Below, piece after piece: positions 28,064-36,528 of a DNA stretch of 64,000 nucleotides. Source of the stretch: Paracoccaceae bacterium (GTDB lineage: Bacteria > Pseudomonadota > Alphaproteobacteria > Rhodobacterales > Rhodobacteraceae); the NCBI GenBank assembly GCA_024742405.1, contig JANSYP010000003.1, positions 186,001 through 250,000 on the forward strand. Reading direction: 5' to 3'. Each line of letters begins with the position of its first letter. Position 1 is the first letter of the stretch. The notes under the pieces are model-generated. The model was not told where the DNA came from and made no database searches. It saw only the letters and a list, made by a program, of their open reading frames with translations. Made by a program: the position numbers and the translations under genes.

Positions 28064-28266
28064 CCCCGCACTGCGCGCACTTCGTCTCCAGGAAGTGCAG
28101 GTCCCGTTTTGATCGACCATCCCGGGAATGCGGCAACGCCCCCACGGCGCTTCCACCAGCGCGACCCGGTGTTCGCGCCTGTCCAGCGGCGTGCGTTCGG
28201 GATGCGTGGTTGACTGTGAAGTTTCTGGAGCCGCGCCGCGTTCCGGCGGAGCCGCGAAGGCACAAG

Positions 28267-29511
28267 TCAGGCGCGCAACTTGCGTTTCGATGCCGGCAAA
28301 ATGCCGATCCCCTGGCGATAGTTCGACACAACGCGGCGCGACACCATGATCCCCTCGTTCTTCAAGAGCGTGGTCAGCCGCCGGTCCGACAATGGTCTTC
28401 TCGGGTCTTCCGTGGAGAGCAAGGCGCGGATTCGAGCCTGCACCATCGGCTTCGACTTAGGCGTATGAGCGGACGCCGTCCCTGCAAACAGCTTGCGGGC
28501 CGCGACGATCCCGTTCGGCCCCTCGATCAGCAACCCATTCAATACGCGACTGACGGTGCTCATGTGAAACCCGGTCTCCTGCGCAATTTCAGACATGGTC
28601 ATCGGTTCCAGCGCCTCGGTCCCGAAGCGGAAATAGGCGTCTTGGCGGTTGACCACTGCGTGGACCACCTGTTCGAGGGCAGAACGCCGGATCTCCAATG
28701 CCCGCTTCAGCGCCCTCGCCTGTTCCAAAGCCTCCAACGTCGCCTGCGTCTTGCGGCCTCGCGGAAGAGCCGCGACCTCAATCTCGGCGCGCGGGGACGC
28801 GCGAAAATCAAAGCCCCAGCCATCGCAAGATGGGCTGATCCGCACGTCGGGTTCTCGCATCAGGGTGGCGTCGTTGGTGAATGCGCTCCCCGGTTTCGGG
28901 TCGAGCTGTCGAAGCATGGCAAGACAGTGCCGCACCCTGCGCTCATCCAGACAGGACGCCGCAACAAGCCCCGCAACACCGTCGCTTTCCAACGCGGGAA
29001 GATCGGCAAGCACACGTTTCATGTCGTCACTCAGCTCGTCCAGATCCTCAAGCTGCAGTCGAAGGCACTCTTGCAGGTTACGGGCGAACAGACCGGCCGG
29101 ATCGACGCGTTTCTGCACGACCATCAACGCCGCTTCGACCAACTCCGCCGACACGTCCAGCGTTTCAGCGATCTCCGGAACCGGCCGACCGAGCCAACCC
29201 GATGGCTCAAGCTCCTCGATCAGGGCAGTGACCAGTTTTTCCATCAGACCGCCCTGCGCGATCAGCCCAGCGAGGGCATGGAAGACATGGGAATGAAGGC
29301 TGACGGTATCGGCCACGGCCGTCATTTCCAGCACATCCGTTGCGCTGGACGTCTCGGCACGGCGCTGGCGAAGGATCAGCATCGGGTTCTCGCGGACCAT
29401 TGCGGCAAGATGCTCGTCAAGATCTGCTGTGGTCATCTGCAGGATGCTGACGAACTGCCCCAGGCGGAAAACCTGGCTCTGTTTGGCACGCAGTCGAAGC
29501 CCTAGCGCCAT
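28267..29511 (-). CDS. rpoN: RNA polymerase sigma-54 factor, accessory paralogue
   Basis: The 414-residue product has a glutamine-containing region I (LRAKQSQVFRLGQFVSILQM), a core-binding region, the helix-turn-helix region (MSEIAQETGFHMSTVSRVLNG) and an RpoN box in the form SRRVVSNYRQ instead of ARRTVAKYRE. It is shorter than housekeeping RpoN (about 430-500), and region I is divergent. The start at 29511 was preferred over 29565 because family similarity begins there. It lies upstream of prmA on the same strand, 650 nt away. Confidence 0.9.
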   Translation of the reverse strand: MALGLRLRAKQSQVFRLGQFVSILQMTTADLDEHLAAMVRENPMLILRQRRAETSSATDVLEMTAVADTVSLHSHVFHALAGLIAQGGLMEKLVTALIEELEPSGWLGRPVPEIAETLDVSAELVEAALMVVQKRVDPAGLFARNLQECLRLQLEDLDELSDDMKRVLADLPALESDGVAGLVAASCLDERRVRHCLAMLRQLDPKPGSAFTNDATLMREPDVRISPSCDGWGFDFRASPRAEIEVAALPRGRKTQATLEALEQARALKRALEIRRSALEQVVHAVVNRQDAYFRFGTEALEPMTMSEIAQETGFHMSTVSRVLNGLLIEGPNGIVAARKLFAGTASAHTPKSKPMVQARIRALLSTEDPRRPLSDRRLTTLLKNEGIMVSRRVVSNYRQGIGILPASKRKLRA

Positions 29512-29606
29512 GCCAAACCCTCCGCGGTCCGGTTTGGACAAAGCGCTGGCCACGACGGGGAACAACAGCCTATCCTAGCCCGAAGAAGCCATTGAATTGC
29601 GGTTGG

Positions 29607-30581
29607 ATGAGCCAGACTCCCCCGATCAGCGGCATCGCCGACCCCGACCGCGCGGCGCCGGAGCTGTCCTATCCCAACCTGTCTCCGCAGCTTCTGGCAC
29701 GCGTGACGCAGCTCTGGTCTGCCGCCGGCGCCGATTTCGATCACCACTGGCGGGCCGGGGTTCGCAGCCTTCCGGGCTTTCGTGCAGTGCCGCGGGCAGA
29801 GACACCGAAGGACAGCACCGATGTTGATCTGGTATTCCTGTTCGACCAATGCATCCTCTGGGTCAGGGCGCTGCACGAAGCCGCGACTGCCGGCCGCGCC
29901 CATGAGATCCATGGGCTCAGCCCGGCGCAATGGCACGGCCTGGCGGCCCTGTCGGCCCGGCTGACCGAACAACTGGCAGCCCTTCGGCTGCTGGCGCTCA
30001 CTGATCTGCCAATGCCCGCCATGCAGATCGCCCGATCGATTTCCGAAGATGTCGATATGGCGCTGATGCTTCTGATCCGACGCAAGCTGGCGCAACGTTT
30101 TGCCGATTGCCGGACGGTGGAGGATGCCAGCGATTTCTGGCGCCGCCATATCGCGGGCGGGCGGGCGTTCCGGAGTATCTCTGAAAAGCTCTACGCCGTG
30201 GGCATCGACCACACCGCGGATACCGATTACGCGAAATGGCGCAGATCGGTGCTCATGACGCTGGGCGCAGCGGCCCACAGCAACGCGCTGCACACGCGAC
30301 TTCCGACGCGGCAGCAAAGCGATGTGCTTTTGAACGGCGACAGCCTGCAATTCGCAACATTCCGAATTCATGAGTTCTGCGCCTTTGCGCAACTGCTTGA
30401 ACCGACCCTGACCGAGACGCTCGAGCTCGCAGGCCGGGCCGCGACGAGCGACGCGCCGCACTCACCGCACCAACCGCTCGCCGCGTTGGCCGCACCCCTG
30501 AACCGTATTCTCATCAGTCAGATCCAGAGCCTCGAAGCACCGGAGCCTCACAGCCGACAGCGTGCGGACTGGTACCGCTAG
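29607..30581 (+). CDS. Unknown protein divergent from rpoN
   Basis: The 324-residue product is largely alpha-helical and soluble, with no signal peptide or membrane segment. I recognise no family. Noticeable stretches are TDVDLVFLFDQCILWVRALHEAA, a DFWRRHIAGGRAFRSISEKL motif and a C-terminal region rich in Pro/Ala. An in-frame TTG lies at 29592 but the ATG at 29607 is preferred. It starts 95 nt from rpoN in the opposite direction and its stop shares a CTAG with the convergent 59-residue gene. Confidence 0.65.
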   Translation: MSQTPPISGIADPDRAAPELSYPNLSPQLLARVTQLWSAAGADFDHHWRAGVRSLPGFRAVPRAETPKDSTDVDLVFLFDQCILWVRALHEAATAGRAHEIHGLSPAQWHGLAALSARLTEQLAALRLLALTDLPMPAMQIARSISEDVDMALMLLIRRKLAQRFADCRTVEDASDFWRRHIAGGRAFRSISEKLYAVGIDHTADTDYAKWRRSVLMTLGAAAHSNALHTRLPTRQQSDVLLNGDSLQFATFRIHEFCAFAQLLEPTLTETLELAGRAATSDAPHSPHQPLAALAAPLNRILISQIQSLEAPEPHSRQRADWYR

Positions 30582-30757
30582 TGCTTGACATCCTCAGTCT
30601 TGCCGATCCGGTTTTCGGCGACCCAGCGCGCGGCCAGCACCAAGGCGCCGGCGGCGAAGTCCTTGCCGTGCTCCCCCACCATCTCTTCGGCGACCTTGGC
30701 CAACTGTTGGAAATAGCGGTCCTTGCTCTGTTCTTCTGCAGATAGCGCTTGTGTCAT
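30578..30757 (-). CDS. 59-residue helical protein, unknown function
   Basis: A small frame of 59 codons starting MTQALSAEEQSKDRYFQQLAK, with an acidic helical first half and a hydrophobic centre (DFAAGALVLAARWVAENR). GGGAGGGAGAC lies immediately upstream of the ATG, a strong ribosome site. It follows the WD40 gene by 21 nt on the same strand and ends in a 4-bp convergent overlap with the 324-residue gene, so it is very likely real. Confidence 0.7.
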   Translation of the reverse strand: MTQALSAEEQSKDRYFQQLAKVAEEMVGEHGKDFAAGALVLAARWVAENRIGKTEDVKH

Positions 30758-30778
30758 GGGGTCTCCCTCCCTCGCGGG

Positions 30779-31915
30779 TTACTTGAACATGTTCTTGGGG
30801 AACGTCGCGATCGACAGGCTGCCATCGCAGTCCCCGATCGCCAGATGCGCGCCGTCTGCCGTCCAGGTCAGGCTATTGACCCGTGAACCGGTGCCTTCGC
30901 GCAGCAACATCTCATCAGGATGGGCGATCCGGCAGATCATCACCAGACCGTTGCCATAGCTCACGGCGCAGAGGTCCCGCGTGGGATGTGCCGCGACCAG
31001 ATCGACGATCATCAGCCCCGGCTTGCCGGTCTCGATGGGATCGCCCTGATGCTCACCAAAGGGCAGATCGGGCAGCGTCCAGCCGGCGACGCGAAAGGCG
31101 CCGGCGGCGATCATCGCACCGGCCTTTTCGCTGAAGTCCACGGCCCGCACAACTTCGGGAAAATCGACGATCCGGTCGCAGGTGCCGGCCGGGACATCGA
31201 CCAGCGACACTGCCTTGTCCTCGCAGCCGGCCACGAGCCAGCGGTTGCACGGCGACCATGCGAGGTCGAGGACCGTCCCGTCGAACGCGACCGGGGCCGC
31301 TGCTTTGAGGCCATCGACGGACACGACGCTCATCATGCCGGCGCCGAAACAGCCCAGCATGCGCTCGTTGCCCGAAACGGCAATCCGCGTGACCTCGTGG
31401 GGCAGCTCCACAGTTGCAACCCCGGCGCCGGTCTCTTCCGCGGCCAGCATCAGCGTGCCGCCCTGAGCCAAAGCGATCCGCCCGGCCTTCGGAAGAGCGG
31501 CGAGCGCGGTCACCGCGCCCGCGGGCGCTAATTTCATCGGCAGGGTCTGCCCTCTCGCGGTCGCGCGCCACAACGCTCCCGTCTCGGCATGAGCAAAGGC
31601 GAATCCCTGTGCGCCTAGGCGACATGGACCCACGTTCACCCGTGCGACCGGCACTTCGCTTGTCACCGGGGGTGGCAGCGGCTTGGACCGGGGCCGGATG
31701 CTCGTGCGCCCGGTGTCGGCTTCGACGCGCACCCGCTTTTCAGGATGTTCGGCATCGTTGACTGAGACGAATGCCATGCGGCCATCGTCGAGCAGCGCGG
31801 CAAGCGACGTTCCGGAGGTGTTGAACAGGACCTGGCGCGCCTCTCCGTCCAACGCCCACGTGCGGGCGATCAGGTCAAAGAGCGACATAGCGCGGGGTGG
31901 CTTGTGCTGTGACAT
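30779..31915 (-). CDS. WD40-type beta-propeller protein
   Basis: The 378-residue product is built of repeating beta-blade segments such as VTALAALPKAGRIALAQGG, VLDLAWSPCNRWLVAGCEDKAVSLVDV, VVRAVDFSEKAGAMIAAG and VNSLTWTADGAHLAIGDCDGSLSIATF, giving a seven-blade WD40/YVTN-like propeller without a signal peptide. Such proteins are usually scaffolds. It begins immediately after the stop of the 96-residue coiled-coil gene (no gap), so the two are probably translated together and may interact. Confidence 0.75.
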   Translation of the reverse strand: MSQHKPPRAMSLFDLIARTWALDGEARQVLFNTSGTSLAALLDDGRMAFVSVNDAEHPEKRVRVEADTGRTSIRPRSKPLPPPVTSEVPVARVNVGPCRLGAQGFAFAHAETGALWRATARGQTLPMKLAPAGAVTALAALPKAGRIALAQGGTLMLAAEETGAGVATVELPHEVTRIAVSGNERMLGCFGAGMMSVVSVDGLKAAAPVAFDGTVLDLAWSPCNRWLVAGCEDKAVSLVDVPAGTCDRIVDFPEVVRAVDFSEKAGAMIAAGAFRVAGWTLPDLPFGEHQGDPIETGKPGLMIVDLVAAHPTRDLCAVSYGNGLVMICRIAHPDEMLLREGTGSRVNSLTWTADGAHLAIGDCDGSLSIATFPKNMFK

Positions 31916-32206
31916 TCATCCGTCTTTCTGTGCGGCGGCTTCGAGCTCTTGGTCCAGAGCGGCGAGCTCTTCTTCCAGCCGGTTGATCTTGGTCATGTTG
32001 TCGTCGAGCGCTGCATCGTTGCGATTGCGCGCCTCGTCGTTGGCGCAATCGGCCACCCCGTCGCGCGCGTCTTTCATCTCCAGAACCATCATGCCGTTGG
32101 CGATCTGATTGAGACGCAGCTGTTCGGAGTTCGCCACGGCGATATCCTGGATGATCTTCAAGCGCTCCATCAGGATGTCCTGGATGCCACGCGATTGACC
32201 GCTCAT
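31916..32206 (-). CDS. Small coiled-coil protein, partner of the WD40 gene
   Basis: The 96-residue product is almost fully helical, with a heptad pattern from about residue 10 to 45 and a C-terminal acidic coiled coil (MTKINRLEEELAALDQELEAA). No family recognised. Its stop codon directly abuts the WD40 start codon. It is divergent from the 90-residue gene with a 50-nt gap that must hold both promoters. Confidence 0.65.
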   Translation of the reverse strand: MSGQSRGIQDILMERLKIIQDIAVANSEQLRLNQIANGMMVLEMKDARDGVADCANDEARNRNDAALDDNMTKINRLEEELAALDQELEAAAQKDG

Positions 32207-32256
32207 GCGCCGGTCCTGTAGTTGGACGACGAAATCGGAACCGAAGGGCCCGCGCC

Positions 32257-32529
32257 ATGCTTGATCCCGCCGACACGCGCTTCTTCCAGATACTCCAACA
32301 GGTGTGCGGGCAGTCCGACGACGTCGATCAGGCCTGCCGCGACGCCATCGACCGCGCCGTCAGCACGGGTGACCAGCTGGACCTGCGCGCGGCACGCGAG
32401 GCTGTGGACCGTCTGGACGCGCCTGTGAAAGAAGCAGTGCTGCGCGAGGTTCATTTGCGGATGGCGACAGACCTCTCCGCTGTGTGGGACGCGAAGCCGG
32501 GAGCGCCCGGCAAGCAACGCCCGAACTGA
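32257..32529 (+). CDS. 90-residue helical protein, unknown function
   Basis: The product is soluble and predicted helical, with a central charged helix (LDLRAAREAVDRLDAPVKEAVLREVH in two parts) and a polar Pro-rich tail. No family recognised. It starts 50 nt from the divergent coiled-coil gene, which suggests joint control. Codon choice is like its neighbours. Confidence 0.55.
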   Translation: MLDPADTRFFQILQQVCGQSDDVDQACRDAIDRAVSTGDQLDLRAAREAVDRLDAPVKEAVLREVHLRMATDLSAVWDAKPGAPGKQRPN

Positions 32530-32872
32530 CTCGCTCCGCCGCCGGAGGCGCGAACGACCCTGTCCCATGTCCCGCATGGATTCACCTCCCTTGGACGCCC
32601 GATCGATCGAGTGGCAAAAAGGCTATCTCGGGGACCTCTCGACGCAAGGAGTTTGGGTCAGGTCGGCAGTATTCATTCGGATTCACGACGCCGCGGCGCA
32701 AAACCGTAAACTTGCGTTACGGTCAAATTTCGAGTGTGTAACACCCTGTTCCAAGGCTTTTTCGCTGCGACGCAGAAACGCCCGGTCGTTCACCGTACCA
32801 GCCGAATCACCCGCTTGATCTTCGCCGCTGTTCCGCGCTCTGCTGACCTCATCCGCAGTGGGACCGCGCAGA
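32530..32872. promoter_or_regulatory. Intergenic region with inverted repeat ACCGTAA-N7-TTACGGT
   Basis: This 343-nt region before the GNAT gene holds a perfect 7-bp inverted repeat at 32703-32723 and, 14 nt further, TGTAACACCC (32738-32747), the same 10-mer that forms the right half of the prmA enhancer repeat. A GG-N10-GC match occurs at 32755-32768 but is poor elsewhere. The region is locally more AT-rich than its neighbours. Confidence 0.45.
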
Positions 32873-33715
32873 ATGATGAGTGATATCCCCGATGTTTTGC
32901 AGCAGGACGACCTGAGACTCCGGCCGTTGACGGAACAGGATCTGCCTGAAGTCGCCGCCCAGATCGGCGACAGCCGCGTTGCACCGTGGCTTGCGACGGT
33001 GGCCCAGCCCTTCGATGCCGCGGCGGCCAACGCGCTGCTGGCGCACAGCCGCCACCCGGGCGAAGATCTGCGATTGATCGAACGGGACGGCGCAGTGGCG
33101 GGCGGCATCTGTATGGGGCATGCGCTGTGGTACTGGCTCGCGCCGGCCTACTGGAGGCAGGGGCTCATGCAACGGGCTCTCCTGCTTGCCGTCGCGGCCC
33201 GTTTCGCCCGGCCTGCGCCACCGCTGATTGCCACCTGCCACGAGGACAACTCAGCCTCACGCGCGGTGCTCGCTCGGTTGGGTTTTGCGCCCAGCCCTAT
33301 CGGCCGGAGGATGTTCTTTCAGAGCACTCAACGAGCCGAACCCTGTCGCGACCACCTGATGGCGCCAGAGCAGTGGCACCTGCTTCACCCCCCAAGCGTC
33401 ACCGCTGGCTCCGCCACACTGCGTCCTGCCAGGCAACAGGATGCCGCGACGCTGGCCCGGATGCTCCCGCGGGCCGGTGCCGGTGCCGCGCCATGGCCCG
33501 AAACCGAGGCGCTGCCCGATTTCATCGAGGCTCACCGTTTCCGTGGAACCCCGCAGGGGATTTTCGTTATCGAGGATGACAATCGCCGCAGTGTCGGCGT
33601 GGCCTTGATCCATGAGGACGGCGGTCACGTCTGCTTTCTGTCCGAGGAAGACGAGGCTCGCCACCGCGCCATCGTCGAAACGGCATTGGGCGCAGGTCTG
33701 TTTTCTGCAGCCTAG
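32873..33715 (+). CDS. Tandem GNAT-family N-acetyltransferase
   Basis: The 280-residue product contains two GNAT-like halves. The first (about 10-165) has LRLRPLTEQDLPEVAAQIGD, a YWRQGLMQRALLLAV acetyl-CoA-binding turn and the typical ATCHEDNSASRAVLARLGF segment. The second (about 170-280) is shorter, starting TLRPARQQDAATLARML, and looks incomplete because it lacks a clear second Q/RxxGxG/A loop. The start is either of two adjacent ATGs. The stop overlaps the convergent regulator by CTAG. The substrate is unknown. Confidence 0.75.
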   Translation: MMSDIPDVLQQDDLRLRPLTEQDLPEVAAQIGDSRVAPWLATVAQPFDAAAANALLAHSRHPGEDLRLIERDGAVAGGICMGHALWYWLAPAYWRQGLMQRALLLAVAARFARPAPPLIATCHEDNSASRAVLARLGFAPSPIGRRMFFQSTQRAEPCRDHLMAPEQWHLLHPPSVTAGSATLRPARQQDAATLARMLPRAGAGAAPWPETEALPDFIEAHRFRGTPQGIFVIEDDNRRSVGVALIHEDGGHVCFLSEEDEARHRAIVETALGAGLFSAA

Positions 33716-35523
33716 TCCTTCAGGTGCGCGTAGACCGTGTTGCGCGATACGCCAAGCCGTCTGGCCGTCAGCGCCACATTGCCCTGACAGGCTCTGAACT
33801 TTTGCCGGATCTCGATGCACCGTTGCCGACGGATAGGTGCGCTGTCGCAGCGGGCGCAGGCGCTTATCTTGCTGGTCTGTTGCGGAAAGACATGCGTCAC
33901 CTGGCTGTCCCTTACGACCCCGGCCGGGTAGCTCGCCACGAGCACCTGAAGGTGATGACGCAGATCAGCAATGTTGCCCGGCCGGTCGATGTCCGAAAGC
34001 GCTTTCAAGGCTTTGGTCGACAACTGATGCGCGGGCGACAAACCCGCCAGAATTCCGCGCGCGATCTTGTCGAAGTCCGTTCGGAGCGCGAGGGGCGGCA
34101 GATCTACCGCGAGCATCTTCAACCCGGCCCGCCCCACGATCCGCGGACCGATCTCCCCGGGCGGAACACGGTCGGTTGCCAGCACGCTCACCAGTCCGGC
34201 CGCCAGTGCGTCGCCAAGACCGTCGAGCAACGTTTCGAGCTGCCGCAAGCCCTGCCCTTTCGCTGCTGAAGCATTCTCCAGGACCAGGGTACCGCCGTTG
34301 CTGAGGGCGCCCGCGGGCCCTGCATACGGGAAAAGAACTTCTGTGCCACCCTCGCGGCACAAGCGGCGACAGTCGATGACTATCAACGGTCTGACCGGTT
34401 GAGCATGGCGATGCACAGCGTCTGTCAGCGCCGTCTTGCCGGTACCCGGCGCGCCGCGGATGACGACGGGCTGTCCCAGTTTCGCGGCCTTCACCGCGAC
34501 ACGCAGACAGTCGCGCGCCATCTCATCATCGAGGACAAACTCGCGTTGCACGGACTTCATCCTGTACGCCACTGGTGGCGCGATGGGGGCGCCACGTGCC
34601 GCGGCGCGCGTAGCCAGATACGGGGATGCCGGGTGCAGCCGCGCGAAAAAGCCTGAATTCAGCCATTCGCAAAGCTGCAAGGTTTCGCCCGCGGTCAGTT
34701 TCCGCAAGATCACCCGGAAATCACCCCGAAAAAGATCGCCGAAGCTTTTCGCCTTTGCAAAACCGAACCCAGACAGGAGCCGACTGGAATTGCGGTTCAC
34801 TCCGGCGATCCGACCGGTGGCATCGACGGCGATCAAGCCCACGCTTTGCGTCGCCAGATACTCTTGCCGCGGGTGAAACTGGATGATGTACTCTGTCTGA
34901 TGCGCCTCAACAAAATGCCGGTTCTCGATATTCGTTGCGGCAAGTTTGACCAAAGCTCTGGTATGCAACTGGCGCTCCTCGACTTCGGATGAGGCGTCGA
35001 GCAGGCCGACGATTTTGCCATCGGACGCAAAGATCGGAGTCGACACGCACGACACTCCGCCATGGCAGCCGAAAAAATGCTCTTGTCCGGTCACCATGCT
35101 CGTCTGCCGCGTGGAGAGCGCCAGTCCCAGCGCATTGGTGCCACGGATTTCCTCGCGCCAGACTGATCCGACGCGCACGCTGCGAGCGCATTCGCTCGCA
35201 TCGAATTCGCTGTCTGTGATCGCGTCCAGCACAACACCATTTTCGTCAGCAAAGGCACACAGGAAGTTCGTGCCCGCGATCTGCGAACTCAGCAATTCAA
35301 GCTCGGGCCGCACGAACTGCATCAGCCTTTCTTTAGCCTGCAAAGCGATGCGCAACTCGTTATCGGACAGCGCCGCGTCCGTCGGCACGTTGCACGGATC
35401 AAGTCCCATTTGCCGACAACGGTTCCAACTGGTCGCGATCGGCTCGGGCACACTGCCCTGAGCGATGCTGCGGCCCGATTCAAGCAAGCCACGCGCCTCG
35501 GATAAAGTGGCTTTTGTCGTCAA
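33712..35523 (-). CDS. AcoR-like regulator with degenerate AAA domain lacking GAFTGA
   Basis: The 603-residue product has a GAF sensor domain (about 55-200), a PAS-like segment (about 215-290), an AAA-like domain and a C-terminal Fis helix-turn-helix (NVALTARRLGVSRNTVYAHL). Walker A is intact (GAPGTGKTALTD), but the GAFTGA loop is replaced by PYAGPAGALSNGG and Walker B reads TLVLENAS instead of LFLDE. It therefore probably does not contact sigma-54. The start is uncertain: a TTG at 35523 has GGAG 7 nt before it, while the frame is open to a TTG at 35580. Confidence 0.8.
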   Translation of the reverse strand: MTTKATLSEARGLLESGRSIAQGSVPEPIATSWNRCRQMGLDPCNVPTDAALSDNELRIALQAKERLMQFVRPELELLSSQIAGTNFLCAFADENGVVLDAITDSEFDASECARSVRVGSVWREEIRGTNALGLALSTRQTSMVTGQEHFFGCHGGVSCVSTPIFASDGKIVGLLDASSEVEERQLHTRALVKLAATNIENRHFVEAHQTEYIIQFHPRQEYLATQSVGLIAVDATGRIAGVNRNSSRLLSGFGFAKAKSFGDLFRGDFRVILRKLTAGETLQLCEWLNSGFFARLHPASPYLATRAAARGAPIAPPVAYRMKSVQREFVLDDEMARDCLRVAVKAAKLGQPVVIRGAPGTGKTALTDAVHRHAQPVRPLIVIDCRRLCREGGTEVLFPYAGPAGALSNGGTLVLENASAAKGQGLRQLETLLDGLGDALAAGLVSVLATDRVPPGEIGPRIVGRAGLKMLAVDLPPLALRTDFDKIARGILAGLSPAHQLSTKALKALSDIDRPGNIADLRHHLQVLVASYPAGVVRDSQVTHVFPQQTSKISACARCDSAPIRRQRCIEIRQKFRACQGNVALTARRLGVSRNTVYAHLKD

Positions 35524-36528
35524 GCGATGGCTCCATTTAACATAACTCGTCAGTCTCCGTACGGCTTGGACGAAAATCAACCAAAACCTTTTTGTTTATC
35601 GCAAAGGGTAAACCGGACGCGCACAGCCGGGTCGGTCGCAGGCGGCCAACGTCAATCGCTTAGCGAAGCTTCCATCGATTCCCCGAGCAGGAACAGGTTC
35701 AAGTTGCGAAGAATACCACCGAAACTCGCAGGATTGGGATTGGGTAGAGTTTCGAAGAAATGAGGACTCAAGCGCCAATCCAACGGTGAGTTGCGTCTCG
35801 ATAAGGCTCTGACCTCATTGTCTTTCCCGGTGATGCCTCCGGGTCGCAAACGTGATTTGGAGTCCGATCTTTCCCTCTTCCCGGAGCTTCCTGGACGCTT
35901 CCCGGGAAACTGTGCCGATTTCTCCTGAAGCTGAGGGAGGATGCCCATGCCCCACACTGGTTCGGCCAAGACAGCGTTCGCTCAAACCACGGTTTCGGAA
36001 ATCGCTACATGGGACTGTAACGTGCCGCGGCTTGGTCTGATACCGCGCGGTGTTTCACGTTCCTGGATCGCGCAATGCCAGCGGGACAGTCTCAGCCGCA
36101 AGCGCACACTCGGGCCTTCCGACAAGATCGGCCGGAACGCCGCGCGGCGCCTCGCGAAAGTGGCAGACGTTGGTCTGCCGGCCCTGCCGACACGGTGGCT
36201 ACGCTCAGCGTTCGGTATCTCTCGGGCCACGCGGCAGCTGGAAGCCGGCGAAGAAGGTTTACGCGCTCTATGACGCGCAGTGCGACGGACACGCCCTTCG
36301 CGCCACGATGGGTCGTGCAGATCTCCATGCCGAATGCAGCGGAGTGGTTCACACGCTACTCGCTATCTTGCGCAGTCGGGGTCAATCAGGCCCCGGGTCA
36401 CTTCACAATGATCCCGACTTGGGGCCGCCAGAACGGGCTGCTGCCCGCGGACCACCGAATGCAAGAGCATCGACGCTGTCTGGCTGGACCGTCCAGTCCT
36501 AGGAAGCTGAATTGCGCCGAAAAACCGC
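35524..36528. other. About 1 kb without a recognised gene
   Basis: Several overlapping frames of 60-154 codons exist on both strands, but none has a recognisable family, a good ribosome site or neighbour-like coding character. The segment 35530-35900 is less GC-rich than the flanks. I found no transposase motif. It may be decayed coding DNA or the promoter region of the AcoR-like gene. Confidence 0.4.

Noticed and set aside
28267-29511. Reading this rpoN as the flagellar or nitrogen-fixation copy
   Set aside because: No flagellar or nif genes are in the window; the neighbours are propane-oxidation genes.
32755-32768. GG-N10-GC match upstream of the GNAT gene as a sigma-54 promoter
   Set aside because: Only the two invariant dinucleotides match; the -24 and -12 flanks are poor, so it is within chance expectation.
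35941-36502. Overlapping frames of 110-154 codons as a possible transposase remnant
   Set aside because: No catalytic motif, inverted ends or direct repeats could be found.
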